DNA of 50,939 nucleotides from CAYYNQ01 sp964473105 (GTDB lineage: Bacteria > Sumerlaeota > Sumerlaeia > MVZB01). Location: NCBI GenBank assembly GCA_964473105.1, contig CAYYNQ010000051.1:1-50939 (forward strand). The letters are read 5' to 3'. The notes below the pieces were generated by a model that was given only the letters and a program-made list of their open reading frames with translations, searched no databases and was not told where the DNA came from. Positions 42,556-50,939 of this stretch are shown one piece after another (within the stretch, counting starts at the first letter, position 1; each line of letters opens with the position of its first letter). A program made the translations under genes and the position numbers.

Positions 42556-42996
42556 AAATAAAACTTAAAAATCAATGTTATCAGTTCTGTATATTTCAAG
42601 AGAGTCTGTTCATTTCCCGGAAATCTCATAGAACACGCTTCCCGTTGTCACCGGTTCCGTATATATTTTGGGGTGTTGGATGGTTAAACGAAGACCGGCG
42701 CCCCGGCCGAGGACTTCATTTGAAAGATTCGTCCGGGAACTGAAGATCCAGTCTCAGGGTATGATATATTGGAATATTAAAAAGCAGATGCGCAATGAAA
42801 ACTGCCACAGTTTCGATAAATCCGCATCATGCATGGTTGTAGCCCGGTCTTTCGTAAAAGGCATCGGGAAGCAGTATGTTTTCTGGATGGAGGTATGTGG
42901 CCCAGATCTGGTTTCCAACGGATGGGGGGAACTGTCTGGTGATATTGAAGCCTTCCCATTTCTCAAGAAATCCTTTGCAGGTCAGGGGTTATTCTG
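42556..42996. other. Gene-free stretch before the O-antigen-ligase-type gene
   Basis: One open frame (42668-43009) runs through it, but it lacks a ribosome-binding site and recognisable sequence. I do not annotate it. I saw no strong dyad or promoter. The stretch may hold a leader for the downstream gene. Confidence 0.35.
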
Positions 42997-44631
42997 GTGG
43001 CCAATATGAATCCCGCAATCCCTGATGGTTCAACCCGGTCGGTGAAGAAAAATCGATTTTCGTATTACCTGATCATACCGGGGTTTTTATTGGCTGTCCT
43101 GGGGGGGTGTATTGATTACACAATCGCCCCATTCAGCTTGGAACAGCTTCCTCTGGGGGAGAATCATTATACCTTGACCTCGGTTTTTCTCGGTATCCTC
43201 CTCGTTCTATACTTTCGGGTTTTATCGAGGAATCAGACCAAGTGGATGTTTATCCTGATTTTGGTGGGTTTGGGCCTGATGTATCTCTACCACGATATTG
43301 GTGGACACTGGGGACGTCGGAAAGTTATCAGCTTGTTGCTTCAAGGTCCGGCCCCTTATTTCTGGGCGGCATCCTTATGGTTTGGGATACCGCTATTGTT
43401 TCCAGAGTCACGGGAAGATTTTTGCGGTGACCGACTGTATCGATGGGCGATCGGGATGTTGGTCCTTTATAATACATTGTGCCTTGCGAGTTCACTGTCC
43501 TCAATCCAGCCGGAAACGAGCCTGTCTATCTATTGTCGTGAGCGCGGTATGCCATTTGTACTGATCTTGGCATGGCTGCGGGCAGTGGAGGCCAACATGG
43601 CATTACGTCGGTCAACGGTGTGGATGGTCTCGACTTGGCTGGGTATGGCCGTATTCATATCCGCCTGCATTTATATTCTCGATCTTGTCGGGCCCGGATC
43701 ATTGCGGGAACGTTTCCACGAATGGAATTGGGTCTACGTTCGTTCCACGGATGCCGGAGAATTGATGCCCGACCGACGGATTCTGTTTCCGATGCTTCAC
43801 TTTAACAGGACCGCCTATTTTGCCCTGATATCCATGTGTCTCATGCTGGTTTGGTTTACGATGGGCAAGTCCCTTGGCCGGAAATCCTATTGGATACCGT
43901 TATTTCTCTGCTTATGCAGTTTTTTTGTGATTTTCAATACACACACACGTGGCATCATTATGGCGGCGATGACGGGTTTGGTTGTCTTCACAGTTCTATA
44001 TTCAAGGCGGTGTCTGTGCCTTGTATTGGGCTGCATGGTCATCACGCCTTTTTTCCTCCCCAGCAAGTATCGGAACCATCTGAAGACTATCATTCAGCCT
44101 GAGACATACCGGGTCCAAGAAGGCAGCCTGAATTCCATGAAGGCGCGGATATTGGGATGGTCATACGGGATTTCGATGGTGCGAAAACATTCCCTGACCG
44201 GCATTGGATATAGCCGGAAGATCGTTCAGGAATCCTACTCGAAGTACATTGTGGAACACGGGGACCAACGGTCCATCGAGAACCTGCAGAGTGGTCACCA
44301 GATCGTCCACATGCATAATATCTGGATCGAGACTGCGCTGGAGAGCGGCATCCCAGCAGCAGCAGCCCTTTTTTGTTTCATGCTCATTCGTTGGTGGATG
44401 TTGATCGGCTGCTTGCAGAGATCGCGCACCGGGGAACGCCTTTACTGGGCTGCGTGGGTGAGCCTTGAATGTTCCCTGTTTGTTGCTGGGCTTCTGTTCT
44501 ATATGCTCAAGCATAACAGCGGGTTGTTGACTTGGTTTGTATGGATCTACCTGCTATTGCAGGCTTCCGAGCGGAGGTTTAGGAACAATGTCCGGGCGAA
44601 ATCGAAACTTGTTGCGACGACTACTGTATGA
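42997..44631 (+). CDS. O-antigen ligase/polymerase-type membrane protein (Wzy_C/WaaL family)
   Basis: 544 residues with 10-12 membrane helices, starting at about residue 24 (YYLIIPGFLLAVLGG). The family core appears as THTRGIIMAAMTGLVVF and, later, GIGYSRK followed by a long exported loop. HMHNIWIETALESGIPAAA carries the conserved histidine-containing motif. Such proteins join or polymerise lipid-linked polysaccharide in the periplasm. The GTG at 42997 has AGGGG eight bases upstream and is preferred to the ATG at 43006. It closes the island of GT4 genes on the plus strand, so it probably handles the glycan they build. Ligase and polymerase cannot be told apart. Confidence 0.85.
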   Translation: MANMNPAIPDGSTRSVKKNRFSYYLIIPGFLLAVLGGCIDYTIAPFSLEQLPLGENHYTLTSVFLGILLVLYFRVLSRNQTKWMFILILVGLGLMYLYHDIGGHWGRRKVISLLLQGPAPYFWAASLWFGIPLLFPESREDFCGDRLYRWAIGMLVLYNTLCLASSLSSIQPETSLSIYCRERGMPFVLILAWLRAVEANMALRRSTVWMVSTWLGMAVFISACIYILDLVGPGSLRERFHEWNWVYVRSTDAGELMPDRRILFPMLHFNRTAYFALISMCLMLVWFTMGKSLGRKSYWIPLFLCLCSFFVIFNTHTRGIIMAAMTGLVVFTVLYSRRCLCLVLGCMVITPFFLPSKYRNHLKTIIQPETYRVQEGSLNSMKARILGWSYGISMVRKHSLTGIGYSRKIVQESYSKYIVEHGDQRSIENLQSGHQIVHMHNIWIETALESGIPAAAALFCFMLIRWWMLIGCLQRSRTGERLYWAAWVSLECSLFVAGLLFYMLKHNSGLLTWFVWIYLLLQASERRFRNNVRAKSKLVATTTV

Positions 44632-44726
44632 TGGGGATTCATGGGTCAGGATCATTTGGCCGGGAAAGGCAAGCGGACCATGATGGAAATTCCCATGGGA
44701 CCGGGAAGCGGACGCTCGCTTTTCAC

Positions 44727-44752
44727 AAAAAACATCTGATCTGGAAATCAGA
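44727..44752 (-). terminator. Candidate Rho-independent terminator of the thioredoxin gene
   Basis: Read on the minus strand: a 6-base stem TCTGAT/ATCAGA (44735-44752) with a 6-base loop, followed by TGTTTTTTG. The stem is AT-rich and short, so strength is doubtful. The opposite strand lacks a T tract. Confidence 0.4.
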
Positions 44753-44828
44753 ATTTAAATATCTTCCATCCGGAACCATGTGAAGGCATGAGGATTTTCG
44801 AGTAGTTTCATGGTTCATTTTGAATATC

Positions 44829-45842
44829 TCATGCGTCCGGGGTGTCTTCCTGAGCATTGGATATTTCGTTGTCGCCGGTATTCCCGTTCAGTTGTTCACT
44901 GGATTTTTCGTGTTCGGCTTCCCTTATGGCCTCCAGGATATACCGACCCTCTGCTGCCAGTTCATGGTCGGGATATTTATTCAGATATTCTTTGAGAAGT
45001 TTCTGCCCCGATTCACTCCGGTCTAGCATCAATTCAATCCGGGCATGCAGGAAAAGTGTTGCCGGCACGCGGTGGCTGGAAGGATATTGCGCTGCAAAAT
45101 CCCTGAATCCTCCGGCTATCGACTCAAGCAGTGTTGAGGGGTCCTTCCCTTCTTCTTCCGTTTGTGGTGGACGCAGAAGTTTGAGGTAACTAAGGTCCGC
45201 CTCGACCCCGGTTTTGTTGTCAGGATCCAGAGATCTGGCTTTTTCATAATCCTTGATACCCTGCATGAGTCTGGTCGGCTCCTGATTGAATCCCAGCCCT
45301 GTGAGCAGGTCGCCGCGTTTTTTCAGCAGGAAGATATCCTCAGGGTTCTCTTTCAGGCCGGCATTGAGTTTCCCGATCTTCTCTGTGTATTCCCTTACCT
45401 CTGCAAGTCGCTCGATGAAAGCCTTTGCTGTTGACGCGCCGCCGCCGAAACGCGTGGTCTCCTGACCGGATGGGTCAAGGATAATCATGGTCGGGAATGC
45501 ATTGACCCCAAACTGTGTCAGCAGGTCTGTGTGAATATCGCCATCAATGTAAACAGGTATGAAATGGTCCAGCGCCTCAATGACTTTCTTCTGGGGATAT
45601 ATCTGGTGGACCAGCCTCTGGCAGGGTCCACACCAACTTGTCGAAAACACCGCAAAAACCGGTTTGTTCGCCTTTGCTGCCTTCACCTTGGCCTTTTTGA
45701 AATCCTGCATCCATTGATCCGGCAATTCTACCCCATGGGAAATTTCCTGAAACAAGGACAGGCAGATTGCCAAAAGCCAGAAACCCCGGTTGTAACCACC
45801 TCGGGTCACGCCTTTATTCCCCCTCCCAAATTTCCGTATCAT
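44829..45842 (-). CDS. Thioredoxin-domain protein with C-terminal TPR-like region
   Basis: About 337 residues from the ATG at 45842, which has GGAAGGA upstream. A signal segment (FWLLAICLSLFQEISHG) sends it to the periplasm. The thioredoxin fold follows (about 45-155) with active site STSWCGPCQRL and the cis-proline in NAFPTMIIL. The rest is helical: one recognisable TPR (GIKDYEKARSLDPDNK) and a second (GQKLLKEYLNKYPDHELAAE), ending in an acidic tail. It could be a disulfide reductase or a thioredoxin-like adaptor for an envelope complex. It is transcribed in the same direction as the membrane TPR-like protein upstream, about 330 bases away. Confidence 0.87.
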   Translation of the reverse strand: MIRKFGRGNKGVTRGGYNRGFWLLAICLSLFQEISHGVELPDQWMQDFKKAKVKAAKANKPVFAVFSTSWCGPCQRLVHQIYPQKKVIEALDHFIPVYIDGDIHTDLLTQFGVNAFPTMIILDPSGQETTRFGGGASTAKAFIERLAEVREYTEKIGKLNAGLKENPEDIFLLKKRGDLLTGLGFNQEPTRLMQGIKDYEKARSLDPDNKTGVEADLSYLKLLRPPQTEEEGKDPSTLLESIAGGFRDFAAQYPSSHRVPATLFLHARIELMLDRSESGQKLLKEYLNKYPDHELAAEGRYILEAIREAEHEKSSEQLNGNTGDNEISNAQEDTPDA

Positions 45843-46169
45843 TGATCTGGTTTCCTTCCATCGTCTTGCAGGGATCCCGATGATCTGGAATCTCCACCCT
45901 GTAATTATCACCGGCTTATCATTACGTACCCGTGCACATCCCCCAAGACAGCATTTCCCGCCTAGATGATTGGCCCGTTGGCGGACGTTGGTGTCGACAG
46001 CCCCGGCTTGAACCCAAATTGTATATATTCATGTATATAATATCCAATAATATATGTCGGGGGATGTTAATCGGAACAAGTGGTATCTGAAATTGGGCTA
46101 TTTCGTAAATCGTGGGCCATTTGGTTTTTTGGGTGCCAAGAGACCATTGCACGCTTACTTCGTGCTTAA
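45843..46169. other. AT-rich intergenic region
   Basis: The spacer between the two minus-strand TPR genes. About 46019-46056 is rich in TATA words. No intact frame or convincing promoter pair was identified; the thioredoxin gene probably has its own promoter here. Confidence 0.35.
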
Positions 46170-47789
46170 TTAAAATGTAATTACTTCACCCAGATATACA
46201 CCGACTTGGCCGTTCGACCCAGGCCCCGCATTGAGCAGTGAGGCCTTCAGTTCAATCTGGTTTTGAGTATCATCGATTTTTGGGTTGAGGGGCAGGACCA
46301 GCGCCTTGAAGTTCCGTCTAGAGTCCGGCAGGTAGACGAGATTCGATCCATGGGTGTTAAGATCGAGTTTCACGACAGGCCAAGCCCCGTATTCCTCATG
46401 GTCATAACCCTGAGCGGTAATGATCATAAAGCAAGGCCGGTTGCCGATTTGCAGTTTCCTTCGACCCGTCGACTTATGGTCGAGAAGCAGATCCAGTTTT
46501 TTCTTTCCCGCCGGAAGCGAAAGTTGGACGCCATTTCCCATCCGGTCAGTCCATTTCGAGACATGATTCAGGGATTCAATGTATTGATATTTTAACGGAT
46601 GACTGGTTGATTGCATGGCTTGTGCTGATGTCTCCAAAAGATCGCCGCGGTTCTCCCTGATGGAATACTGGATCAACATCGAAAGGCGTTCGGGATCAGA
46701 ACCAACCAGTTCGTGACGGGAGGAGACCGCATTTTTTAGAGCATCGATGTTGTCGGAGCGGGTCGGGCCGGGGGGCGTAATCAGCATTAGCCAGTTCCAG
46801 TAATCCAGATCCTGAAAATATGGGCTTTCAGGTGACCTGAACAGCCGGCTTAAGCGGGTTAGGGGATCCCCTTCGTTTTTATCAAAAGGCTCAACGATTT
46901 CGTCGATGGCCGCTTCCAATGCCGAGGGATTTAGTTTGTCAAGTCTGCGGTATGAATAGGCCGCCCATGGGTATTGTCCCGTTTTCAGCCATGCCTTAAG
47001 CAGATATTGGAGCGAGAGGGTGCTGCGGGGGTATTGCCTCAGGAAATGATTAAGGATCCATGTTGCTGCTTCAGGTCTGCCCGACTCAATTAGGGCATGG
47101 CTATAAGCCATCTTGTAAGGTGGTAGTTTCCCACCCCATGACTCCATCTTTTCAAAATGGTTGGTTGCCAACCCCCAGTTTTCAACCGTAATGGCCGATA
47201 GGGCCTGCAGCCAAGCCAACCTGATTGCAGCGGGATGTGCAGTCGTGATACGAACAGACTCGATCTGCCCCTGGAACCTTTTCAACTCAGTCGGAATCTC
47301 GAGAGGGCTGGATTCGCGATACTGAGTTCGAATCACCCACCATAAGGCATCCAAATCGAAGCCATCGTGTCTGAGGATTGATCGAGCAGCCTCGAGGATA
47401 CCCGGATCCGACGGCTGTTTTGATGTCGCCGCCAACTCAAGCCTTAATTTGCGTGCCCGGGGGGCCAGCTCTTGGATGTCTTCGGAGAGTTCAAGCAATG
47501 AATCGACATCGCTCTCGGCCAAGACGGATTGCCTGACATCACGGTAGTGGAAACGGGCCCTATTGAAGGTTTCAGAACTGAACCCGGAGAGTTGCTCCGC
47601 AAAGTCAGGGTATTTCAGGATCAACTGTTGGGATTGTCTGAGAGCATCGGCATAGCGATGGGTATTACGCAGATAAATAAGCCGGTTGGATTGGAGTTTG
47701 GCACGTATCGATGGGAAGGAAAGCAGGGAGGTCACGACAATCACGATAACTACGCAGCCGGAAATGAACCAGGTGAGGAATTTCTTCAT
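46170..47789 (-). CDS. Membrane-anchored TPR-like protein with C-terminal beta domain
   Basis: 539 residues. One N-terminal membrane helix (about 5-25) is followed by a long helical region with degenerate TPR pairs: YLRNTHRYADALRQSQQLIL, VENWGLATNHFEKMESWG, MAYSHALIESGRPEAATWIL and TGQYPWAAYSYRRLDKLNP. The last 120 residues look like a beta sandwich (LSLPAGKKKLDLLLDHKS, GAWPVVKLDLNTHGSN). They resemble carbohydrate-binding domains attached to exopolysaccharide enzymes, though that is a pattern guess. There is no catalytic motif. The position beside a glycan island suggests a role in export or secretion. I do not recognise a named family. Confidence 0.75.
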   Translation of the reverse strand: MKKFLTWFISGCVVIVIVVTSLLSFPSIRAKLQSNRLIYLRNTHRYADALRQSQQLILKYPDFAEQLSGFSSETFNRARFHYRDVRQSVLAESDVDSLLELSEDIQELAPRARKLRLELAATSKQPSDPGILEAARSILRHDGFDLDALWWVIRTQYRESSPLEIPTELKRFQGQIESVRITTAHPAAIRLAWLQALSAITVENWGLATNHFEKMESWGGKLPPYKMAYSHALIESGRPEAATWILNHFLRQYPRSTLSLQYLLKAWLKTGQYPWAAYSYRRLDKLNPSALEAAIDEIVEPFDKNEGDPLTRLSRLFRSPESPYFQDLDYWNWLMLITPPGPTRSDNIDALKNAVSSRHELVGSDPERLSMLIQYSIRENRGDLLETSAQAMQSTSHPLKYQYIESLNHVSKWTDRMGNGVQLSLPAGKKKLDLLLDHKSTGRRKLQIGNRPCFMIITAQGYDHEEYGAWPVVKLDLNTHGSNLVYLPDSRRNFKALVLPLNPKIDDTQNQIELKASLLNAGPGSNGQVGVYLGEVITF

Positions 47790-48160
47790 GTCAGCCCGAC
47801 TCCTGTTCCCATGCCAGTCTGTTTACTACCATGTTCTCCATGCCGATGTCATGCAGAATGCGGCGTATTCAGGACTCCACCCATGTATTATTCCCATGCT
47901 TTCATACATCTTAGCGGGGCTTGCGGTCAGGACGGATTGAAAGCGTCAGCCCTTGGTTCCGGTAGGATATCCCTCCCGTTCAGATCGCAAGTGACGGAAG
48001 GGTAGCTGCTCACCACCCTTGACATAATTCATCCCAAGCATGTTAATCGAACCTCCGGTCCATGGAATCCGGGTTGGAAATCGAATCGAAACCGACCCCG
48101 GAGGTGGAACGAGGGGCTTCTGCCCGCAGCCGGATTGCCGCAGCCCTATCGGATGGATCA
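47790..48160. other. Divergent spacer with promoter
   Basis: Contains the plus-strand promoter below. An in-frame ATG at 48062 extends the ABC gene backward by 33 unconserved residues. No other gene-like signal was seen. Confidence 0.4.
48019..48047 (+). promoter_or_regulatory. Promoter of the Gld-type ABC operon
   Basis: TTGACA (48019-48024), a 17-base spacer and GTTAAT (48042-48047): a perfect -35 with a four-of-six -10, ahead of the three-gene ABC operon. Confidence 0.5.
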
Positions 48161-49114
48161 ATGATCGAAGTCCGGAATCTGATCAAATCATATGGCTCAA
48201 ACCAAGTGGTTGACGGGATCTCCTTTAGGGTCAATGAGGGAGAGATCCTTGGGTTTCTGGGGCCTAACGGTGCTGGCAAGTCGACCACGATGCGGGTTCT
48301 GGCGGGCTTTACACCACCCACACGGGGTGAAGTCCGTGTGGGTGGGCATGATATCTGCCGTGCGTCGGTTCAAGCTCGGCGACTCATTGGCTATCTGCCC
48401 GAGAATATCCCGCTTTACCGGAATATGTCAGTCCGGCCCTATCTCGAGTTCATGGCCGAGATCAAGATGTTGTCCGGTGTGAAACTCCGGGAAAGCGTCG
48501 ATCATGTTCTTGTGGAAACGGGTTTGCAGGAGGTTTCCATGAGGCGCATTGGGAACTTGTCCAAGGGGTTTCGCCAGAGGGTTTGTCTGGCGCAGGCTCT
48601 TTTGGGTGATCCACCGGTCCTGATCCTTGATGAGCCCACAGTGGGCCTCGATCCCCGGCAGATCAGCGAGGTCCGCGGACTGATTCGGGAGATGGCGGGC
48701 AAGCGTACCGTGATTTTGTCCACGCATATTCTTTCTGAGGTTTCCATGACCTGCGGGAAGGTCATCATCATCAATCGGGGCCGAATAGAGGCACAGGGTA
48801 GCCCTGAAAGTCTGGTGACCGGCTTCAGGGATGCACGATTTATTCTGGCGACGGTCAGTGGCGCCGCCGATTCCGTGATCTCGTCTCTCAGGAAGGTCGC
48901 TGGGGTGGCGGATATAACTAGGGAATGCGTTAGCGGTCCTGAAACTGCAGAATACCGTATTTCCCTTAAGGGCGGGAGGGATATCCGTTCCCAAATTGCA
49001 GCCACTCTGGTTGGGGAGGGGTTCATGCTTCATGAACTACAATCTCAGGGGATGACGCTTGAGGATGTATTCTTGCGTGTCATTACACGTCAGCAGACGG
49101 AGAGTGATAGTTGA
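48161..49114 (+). CDS. ABC transporter ATPase, GldA-like
   Basis: About 317 residues. Walker A is GPNGAGKST, the signature LSKGFRQRV, Walker B VLILDEPTVGLDP and the switch histidine lies in STHILSE. A C-terminal extension of about 90 residues (VSGAADSVISSLRKVAGVADI) is typical of ATPases for ABC-2 exporters such as GldA and NosF. The start at MIEVRNLIKSYG is conserved; an ATG at 48062 is an alternative. Its stop overlaps the permease start by one base. With the next two genes it forms a Gld/NosFY-like export unit. The substrate is unknown. Confidence 0.93.
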   Translation: MIEVRNLIKSYGSNQVVDGISFRVNEGEILGFLGPNGAGKSTTMRVLAGFTPPTRGEVRVGGHDICRASVQARRLIGYLPENIPLYRNMSVRPYLEFMAEIKMLSGVKLRESVDHVLVETGLQEVSMRRIGNLSKGFRQRVCLAQALLGDPPVLILDEPTVGLDPRQISEVRGLIREMAGKRTVILSTHILSEVSMTCGKVIIINRGRIEAQGSPESLVTGFRDARFILATVSGAADSVISSLRKVAGVADITRECVSGPETAEYRISLKGGRDIRSQIAATLVGEGFMLHELQSQGMTLEDVFLRVITRQQTESDS

Positions 49115-49905
49115 TGCGTGGTTTCTGGCCCATCTACAAAAGGGAATTGGGAGAACTATTCCATGCGCCTGGAACATATATCGTCTTTGCCCTAATTTAT
49201 CTTATCATGGGTTTGATTTTTAACAATATGATGATCGAGTTTTCGGATTTGTCAATGGATGCCGTTCGTGGAGGCATGTTCGGTCAAACCAAGCCCCCCA
49301 ACGCTACCGATGAATTGGTTCGGGCATCTTTTCTGGTCATGAACTCGCTGATCATGTTCATGATACCCATTCTGACAATGGGCATGATTTCTGAAGAGAA
49401 GTCATCAGGAACATTTGAGTTGCTTGCAACCTGCCCCATTGGTGAAGGCGCAATTCTGACTGGAAAATATCTTGCATTACTGACGCTTGGACTCGTGTTC
49501 GTGATCCTGACATGGATCTACCCACTCCTGGTTTGGTGGGTCGGCCGAGAAAACGGATCTCTTCCCGAGTGGCCGATCGTTTTCAGTTGTTCCATCTCCA
49601 TGGCTTTGGTTTTTGGTGCGTATGCCGCATTCGGCCTGATGGCTTCATCATTCACGGAGAACCAGATTGCGGCAGCGGTAATCACCCTCGTCGGCATTCT
49701 GATCTGGAACATACTTGGCGCTTTCAGGCTGTTCGACAATGAGATCATTCGGATGGTTCAGCAGGGAATCTCGGTTCATGCTCACTCGGAGAATCTTGTC
49801 AAGGGCGTGCTGCTGCTCAAGGATTTCATGTTCTTCATCCTTTCTGCATTCTTTTTTCTCTTTATTGCGGAAAGAACCATCGAGGCAAGACGCATGAGGA
49901 TATGA
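49114..49905 (+). CDS. ABC-2 type permease, GldF-like
   Basis: 263 residues with six membrane helices. The start FWPIYKRELGELFHAPGTYI is the usual amphipathic N-terminus. EEKSSGTFELLATCPIGEGAI, the conserved cytoplasmic loop that contacts the ATPase, follows. Later helices include VFILTWIYPLLVWW-like and LFIAERTIEARRM at the end; wording is approximate for the first. The layout matches GldF/CcmB-type permeases. It overlaps the next gene by four bases (ATGA), so all three genes are translationally coupled. Confidence 0.92.
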   Translation: MRGFWPIYKRELGELFHAPGTYIVFALIYLIMGLIFNNMMIEFSDLSMDAVRGGMFGQTKPPNATDELVRASFLVMNSLIMFMIPILTMGMISEEKSSGTFELLATCPIGEGAILTGKYLALLTLGLVFVILTWIYPLLVWWVGRENGSLPEWPIVFSCSISMALVFGAYAAFGLMASSFTENQIAAAVITLVGILIWNILGAFRLFDNEIIRMVQQGISVHAHSENLVKGVLLLKDFMFFILSAFFFLFIAERTIEARRMRI

Positions 49906-50939
49906 ACCCAATGAACATGGACGACAGACCCATTCGTTCGGTTAATCTTGGGCACTCGGTGCATGTTTGCATCTATTCGATAATGGTTCTTGGAATATGT
50001 ATCGTGATTTACCTTTTCTCAAGCGAATATACACGCTCTGTCGACCTGACATCACAGCAGCTATACAGCCTTTCTCCTGCAACCCGGAACTACCTGAAAA
50101 CACTGGAAGAAGATGTTCGAATAACCATTTTTACACGGAAAATGGAGCAGTATATCGAACTGATGAGAATTTACAACCGCGAAACAGATCGTCTGGATTG
50201 GGAATTTCCGGATGCATTGCGGGATCCAGTAAAGGCGCAACAGGCGGGTGAGCGGGTTCAGAATGGTGAAATGTTCGTTACTTCTGGTGACAATTCCAAG
50301 CGTATGGCTGTCGGCGAACTTGCCCAGGATTATGAGAACCGACTCACCAATGCAATTGTTGGGGTGACCCGCACGGACAGGCCCAGGGTTTACTTCCTGA
50401 CAGGGCATGGCGAGGTCTCCTATATTCCGCAGACGTCAAGGTCGTCGCCGGATAGACAGGTTTCCTCACTTGCGGCTTTCCGTAAGCTATTGAACGAGCG
50501 TGGCATCGAAACATCGCCGTTGGAACTGGCGCGGCTGGGATATATTCCGGAAGATGCAACACTTGTTGTGATGGCAGGCCCGAAAAGTGACATTTTGCAT
50601 GCCGAGACCCTTGCACTTCGTGAATATCTTGCAGGTGGCGGCAAGTTTTTGCTGCTGTTGAATACAATGTCAGGAAGCTACACGAAGGGATTTGAGCAGC
50701 TCGGTGGGATGCTCCGTGAATATGGTGTCGGGATCACTCGTTCGTGGATTGTCGACGGGTTCTCCGTGAATCAGGGCTTGAGTCCGATCAAGCCGCTGCT
50801 CATGGGTTTTTCACCCGATCACCCAGTGACGAGGGATTTGGCCACGCTTGACACCCAGCGTTTCCCCCTAAACAATCCGTCGCGTGTCCTTACGGTCGAT
50901 GAGGACAGGCATCCCCAGTGGGTTGTGACGACCCTCGCT
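49902..50939 (+). CDS. GldG-like ABC auxiliary protein, 3' end outside window
   Basis: The frame runs from the ATG at 49902 (or 49911, with GAGGA at better spacing) to the last base, giving 346 residues so far. One membrane helix near the N-terminus (SIMVLGICIVIYLFSS) leads to a large exported domain. That domain starts RSVDLTSQQLYSLSPATRNY, the hallmark of the ABC_transp_aux family (GldG), and continues with VRITIFTRKM, RVYFLTGHGEVS and LREYLAGGGKFLLLLNTM. The last is a Rossmann-like unit of this family. GldG works with GldA and GldF in gliding Bacteroidetes. Elsewhere such trios are widespread and their substrate is unknown. A second membrane helix expected at the C-terminus lies outside. 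Confidence 0.9.
   Translation, partial: MNPMNMDDRPIRSVNLGHSVHVCIYSIMVLGICIVIYLFSSEYTRSVDLTSQQLYSLSPATRNYLKTLEEDVRITIFTRKMEQYIELMRIYNRETDRLDWEFPDALRDPVKAQQAGERVQNGEMFVTSGDNSKRMAVGELAQDYENRLTNAIVGVTRTDRPRVYFLTGHGEVSYIPQTSRSSPDRQVSSLAAFRKLLNERGIETSPLELARLGYIPEDATLVVMAGPKSDILHAETLALREYLAGGGKFLLLLNTMSGSYTKGFEQLGGMLREYGVGITRSWIVDGFSVNQGLSPIKPLLMGFSPDHPVTRDLATLDTQRFPLNNPSRVLTVDEDRHPQWVVTTLA

Noticed and set aside
42668..43009. Plus-strand frame of 113 codons before the O-antigen-ligase-type gene
   Set aside because: No ribosome-binding site or family resemblance, and it overlaps the next start.
1..50939. tRNA genes, CRISPR arrays and insertion sequences
   Set aside because: No T-loop-like GGTTCGAATCC words, no regularly spaced repeats and no transposase-like frames were found by eye.

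Overview
The window is chromosomal DNA of a free-living bacterium with two membranes. The evidence is a YidC with a large periplasmic domain, an HtrA protease with a membrane anchor, a periplasmic parvulin isomerase, lipoproteins and an O-antigen-ligase-type protein. GC content looks close to 50-53 %. A KhpB/Jag protein after yidC, a pseudopilin-type ectodomain, a lipoprotein resembling families known from Planctomycetes-like genomes and a Gld-type ABC exporter suggest a deep lineage near the PVC/FCB groups or a candidate phylum. I cannot name the phylum from sequence alone. There are no rRNA or tRNA genes, CRISPR arrays, phage genes or insertion sequences.

Layout. 1-2 kb: an LsrF-type thiolase and a zinc alcohol dehydrogenase, both on the minus strand. 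2.3-4.7 kb: a GT4 glycosyltransferase and a broken GT2 glycosyltransferase. 4.8-11.9 kb: recX, a polytopic membrane protein, a pteridine-reductase-type SDR, a pseudopilin-like anchored protein followed at once by HtrA, an M24 peptidase and a TuaH-like glycosyltransferase. 12.1-14.7 kb: two neighbouring HEAT-repeat proteins and serC. 14.8-18.8 kb: a decayed reading frame, then ruvB, family-4 uracil-DNA glycosylase, a pentapeptide-repeat protein and an MBL-fold hydrolase. 18.9-21.2 kb: a minus-strand operon of an Rrf2 regulator, a DUF2061 protein and the two siroheme enzymes.

21.6-24.4 kb: a polyprenyl diphosphate synthase, then STAS, GAF and histidine-kinase segments that look like one gene split by two frameshifts. 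24.9-28.3 kb: the classic rpmH-rnpA-yidD-yidC-jag cluster. 28.5-33 kb: hisA, a methyltransferase and an NtrB/NtrC-type two-component pair. 33.2-37.9 kb: a parvulin-type isomerase, purD, a lipoprotein and an autoregulated TetR repressor. 38.3-44.6 kb: a surface-glycan island of three GT4 enzymes and an O-antigen-ligase-type protein. 44.8-47.8 kb: a thioredoxin/TPR protein and a membrane TPR-like protein. 48.2 kb to the end: a GldA/GldF/GldG-like ABC system that runs off the window.

The main themes are cell-envelope and surface polysaccharide assembly, DNA repair, and sulfur/siroheme metabolism. At least three loci carry interrupted reading frames, and several genes contain G or C runs of 8-11. 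Someone should therefore ask whether these are genuine pseudogenes, slippage-prone tracts or base-calling errors.
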